6,318 nucleotides of DNA from an uncultured Erysipelotrichaceae bacterium (GTDB lineage Bacteria; Bacillota_I; Bacilli_A; RF39; UBA660): positions 1 to 6,318 of the forward strand of contig CACYEG010000126.1 of NCBI GenBank assembly GCA_902773365.1, given 5' to 3'. Under the pieces are notes generated by a model. The model was not told the origin of the DNA. It did not search any database and saw only the letters and a program-made list of their open reading frames with translations. The position numbers were made by a program, and so were the translations under genes. Positions 4,363-6,318 of this stretch are shown here, in pieces. Each line of letters opens with the position of its first letter. Positions within the stretch are counted from its first letter, which is position 1.

Positions 4363-6318
4363 ATGGCAAAGAAAAAGACAAGTAAGTCATCTACAAAAAA
4401 AAATGAATCCTACAGCGCTGAGTTATGGGGTGTTTTATTAATATTAATTGGAATAATGGGAATTGGCGCATTTGGACCTGTTGGCAATATAATCAAGGGT
4501 TTTTCAATATTTTTGATGGGTGTTTGGTATATAATTCCATTAGTGCTTTCGATACTTACTGGTGTTGCCATGATGTATAAAAGAAAAAAAGTAAATATCT
4601 GGTCTATTAAGCTAATAGGTATATATCTTATGTTAATTGCCCTTTTAGTTAATTCACATATGCAATATGCTATAATCGAAAATTTAAAGGGTAAAGAAAT
4701 TATCGAAGCGACTATTAATAATTTTCTAGATTCAGGGCTCAATTATACTGTCAATTCTGGTGGAGGAATCATTGGTGGCCTATTTACGATCGGCTTGTTA
4801 AAAATGTTTGATTTTGAAGGTACAAAGATAGTTATCATAGTGCTTGCTGCAGTTGGGGCGTTTTTGACATTTAACATTAACTTAAAGAAGATAATAAATT
4901 CATTTAAGAAGATATTCAATAAAGTAAAGATACCTGATTATGATGACGATGATGAAGTAGTAACAGAAGACGGTAGAAGAATAAAGAAAGAAAAGAAGAG
5001 AAAAGAAAGCGAAAAAGCAACGAAGAGTATCGAAGATACAATATGTACAGAGTCGCTAGAAAACGTTAAAGTATATTCTAATATGTCTGAATTTAAGGAA
5101 AGCAGTAAAGAAGAACAACTATCTATGCCAGTAATGGAAACTCAAACTCAAACTCAAACTATTGAGTCACAATCACAAGAAAATCAAAAACCGTATGTTC
5201 TACCATCACTCGATATATTGGATAAAGTAAAACCACAGGGAAAACTAAATTCGACAGAATTCTTGCAAACAAATAAAGCCGCATTAGAGCGAGTGCTAAC
5301 GGACTTCCAAATTTCTGGGCGGGTAGTTGAAATTCACGAAGGACCTGCAGTAACTCAGTTCGAACTCGAGATTAAAGCTGGTACAAAGGTAAGTAGAATT
5401 ACCTCTATAGATAAAGAAATTGCTCTAGCTCTTGCAGCCAAGGACGTACGTATACAAGCTCCTATACCTGGCAAAAGTACTGTCGGTATAGAGATACCTA
5501 ATAGTAAAATTGCAGCAGTACCAATCAGAGAAGTATTATCTCATCCTACTAAAGATTCGATGAAAGCCAAAATTCCTGTCGCTTTGGGTAAAGATTTGAT
5601 GGGACAGATAAAATGGGGCGATATAGCGAAGTTTCCACACGTATTAGTTGCAGGTGCAACTGGTAGTGGTAAATCAGTTTGTATAAATAGCTTTATAGCA
5701 TCAATTTTGATGACTAGAAAACCTGATGAAGTTAAACTAGTAATGGTCGATCCTAAAAAGGTGGAATTATCCAATTATAATGGAATACCACATCTTTTAT
5801 GGCCAGTAGTAACAGACCCTAAGAAAGCTAGTGCTGCTCTACAAAAAGTCGTATCGATGATGGAAGATAGATATAATATATTTGCAGAAAAGGGATTTAA
5901 AAACATAGATGGATATAACGAATGGGTAGAAAGTGAAAATGCCAAAGCCGGTATGATAGTCGAAAAGAAAATGTTCTACTTAGTTGTAATAATCGATGAG
6001 CTTGCCGATTTGATGGTTGTTGCATCTAAAGAAGTAGAAGACTCGATTATGAGAATAACTCAGATGGCACGTGCAGCTGGAATCCATTTGATAGTTGCAA
6101 CTCAAAGACCATCTACAGATGTCATAACAGGTGTAGTTAAAGCAAATATCGCATCACGTATTGCATTTACTGTAGCAAGTCAAATCGATTCGAGAACTAT
6201 CCTAGATATGAAGGGTGCCGAAAAACTTTTAGGACGAGGCGACATGTTATATTTGCCATTTGGCGAAAATATTCCTGTTCGTATACAAGGTAACTACATA
6301 AGTGACGATGAAATTGAG
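4363..6318 (+). CDS. ftsK: FtsK/SpoIIIE-family DNA translocase, N-terminal 652 residues (3' end outside window)
   Basis: The frame is open from ATG 4363 to the right edge with no stop. A Lys/Ser-rich N-terminus is followed by four or five membrane segments (about residues 21-41, 47-71, 79-98, 133-149, 156-172). A charged, low-complexity linker (~185-276) includes a D-run and QTQTQT (254-259). The alpha domain starts at YVLPSLDIL (278-286) and ends near QAPIPGKSTVGIEIPN (365-380). The RecA-like motor follows: Walker A GATGSGKS (431-438), Walker B VVIIDE (541-546), then ARAAGIHLIVATQRPS (569-584). All motor residues I can see are intact. The family forms a hexameric ATP-driven pump at the septum that moves chromosome ends to the daughter cell; the DNA-reading gamma domain would lie beyond the window. 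B. subtilis SpoIIIE has about 790 residues, so some 100-150 are missing. An in-frame GTG at 4354 is an alternative start, but GGTGA (4353-4357) favours the ATG. Confidence 0.95.
   Translation, partial: MAKKKTSKSSTKKNESYSAELWGVLLILIGIMGIGAFGPVGNIIKGFSIFLMGVWYIIPLVLSILTGVAMMYKRKKVNIWSIKLIGIYLMLIALLVNSHMQYAIIENLKGKEIIEATINNFLDSGLNYTVNSGGGIIGGLFTIGLLKMFDFEGTKIVIIVLAAVGAFLTFNINLKKIINSFKKIFNKVKIPDYDDDDEVVTEDGRRIKKEKKRKESEKATKSIEDTICTESLENVKVYSNMSEFKESSKEEQLSMPVMETQTQTQTIESQSQENQKPYVLPSLDILDKVKPQGKLNSTEFLQTNKAALERVLTDFQISGRVVEIHEGPAVTQFELEIKAGTKVSRITSIDKEIALALAAKDVRIQAPIPGKSTVGIEIPNSKIAAVPIREVLSHPTKDSMKAKIPVALGKDLMGQIKWGDIAKFPHVLVAGATGSGKSVCINSFIASILMTRKPDEVKLVMVDPKKVELSNYNGIPHLLWPVVTDPKKASAALQKVVSMMEDRYNIFAEKGFKNIDGYNEWVESENAKAGMIVEKKMFYLVVIIDELADLMVVASKEVEDSIMRITQMARAAGIHLIVATQRPSTDVITGVVKANIASRIAFTVASQIDSRTILDMKGAEKLLGRGDMLYLPFGENIPVRIQGNYISDDEIE
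5140..5160 (+). repeat. In-frame ACTCAA tandem repeat in the FtsK linker
   Basis: Three and a half copies of the hexamer ACTCAA, coding for alternating Thr and Gln. As the unit is two codons long, gain or loss of copies would change linker length without shifting the frame. It falls in the disordered linker between the membrane and motor parts, where length varies widely among FtsK proteins. Confidence 0.75.

Noticed and set aside
4410..5774. Two minus-strand frames within ftsK (4410-4742 and 5541-5774)
   Set aside because: The + strand encodes continuous FtsK membrane and motor domains across both.
1..6318. CRISPR array, insertion sequence, tRNA or rRNA
   Set aside because: I saw no spaced direct repeats, transposase motifs, terminal inverted repeats, cloverleaf-like segments or rRNA signatures.

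Overview
The window looks like a chromosomal segment of an AT-rich, low-GC Gram-positive bacterium (Bacillota). The best fit is the Bacilli/Mollicutes side, for example one of the uncultured gut lineages once labelled 'Mycoplasma-like'. The S16, KhpA, HemW and FtsK proteins are all of Bacillota type, Shine-Dalgarno sites are purine-rich, and promoters are strong sigma-A type. Every tryptophan I translated is TGG, no gene has an internal TGA, and the stops seen are TAA or TAG. This argues for the standard bacterial code and against the Mycoplasma code (TGA = Trp). The genus-level placement is inference.

Layout: all genes are on the + strand. (1) Positions 1-1166 look accessory. They hold the C-terminal end of a RhuM-family protein, a complete small SLOG/LOG-like protein of the TIGR00725 type, and a decayed C-terminal relic of a Fic protein that has lost its N-terminal half and its catalytic histidine. 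A hairpin terminator closes the segment. (2) Positions 1200-3729 form a two-gene unit with its own promoter and terminator. It holds hemW (radical SAM heme chaperone) and a membrane-anchored surface protein with two cadherin-like beta-sandwich domains and a cytoplasmic tail. (3) Positions 3718-4316 form a compact rpsP-khpA unit (ribosomal protein S16 and a KH-domain RNA chaperone). Its promoter -35 element lies inside the hairpin that ends the previous unit. (4) From 4318 to the right edge, a separate promoter drives an FtsK/SpoIIIE DNA translocase, cut off by the window end after 652 codons.

How the genes work together: regions 2-4 are mostly housekeeping (heme handling, translation, chromosome segregation) in short, tightly packed transcription units. 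At all three unit ends the stop codon lies within or against the terminator hairpin. The left segment looks like worn-down accessory DNA next to this core. I do not see a convincing new multi-gene system. The most unusual items are the surface protein paired with hemW, the terminator/promoter overlap at 3699-3746, and the Fic relic. No tRNA, rRNA, CRISPR, transposase or riboswitch was recognised. No stretch over 300 bases lacks a gene or gene relic.
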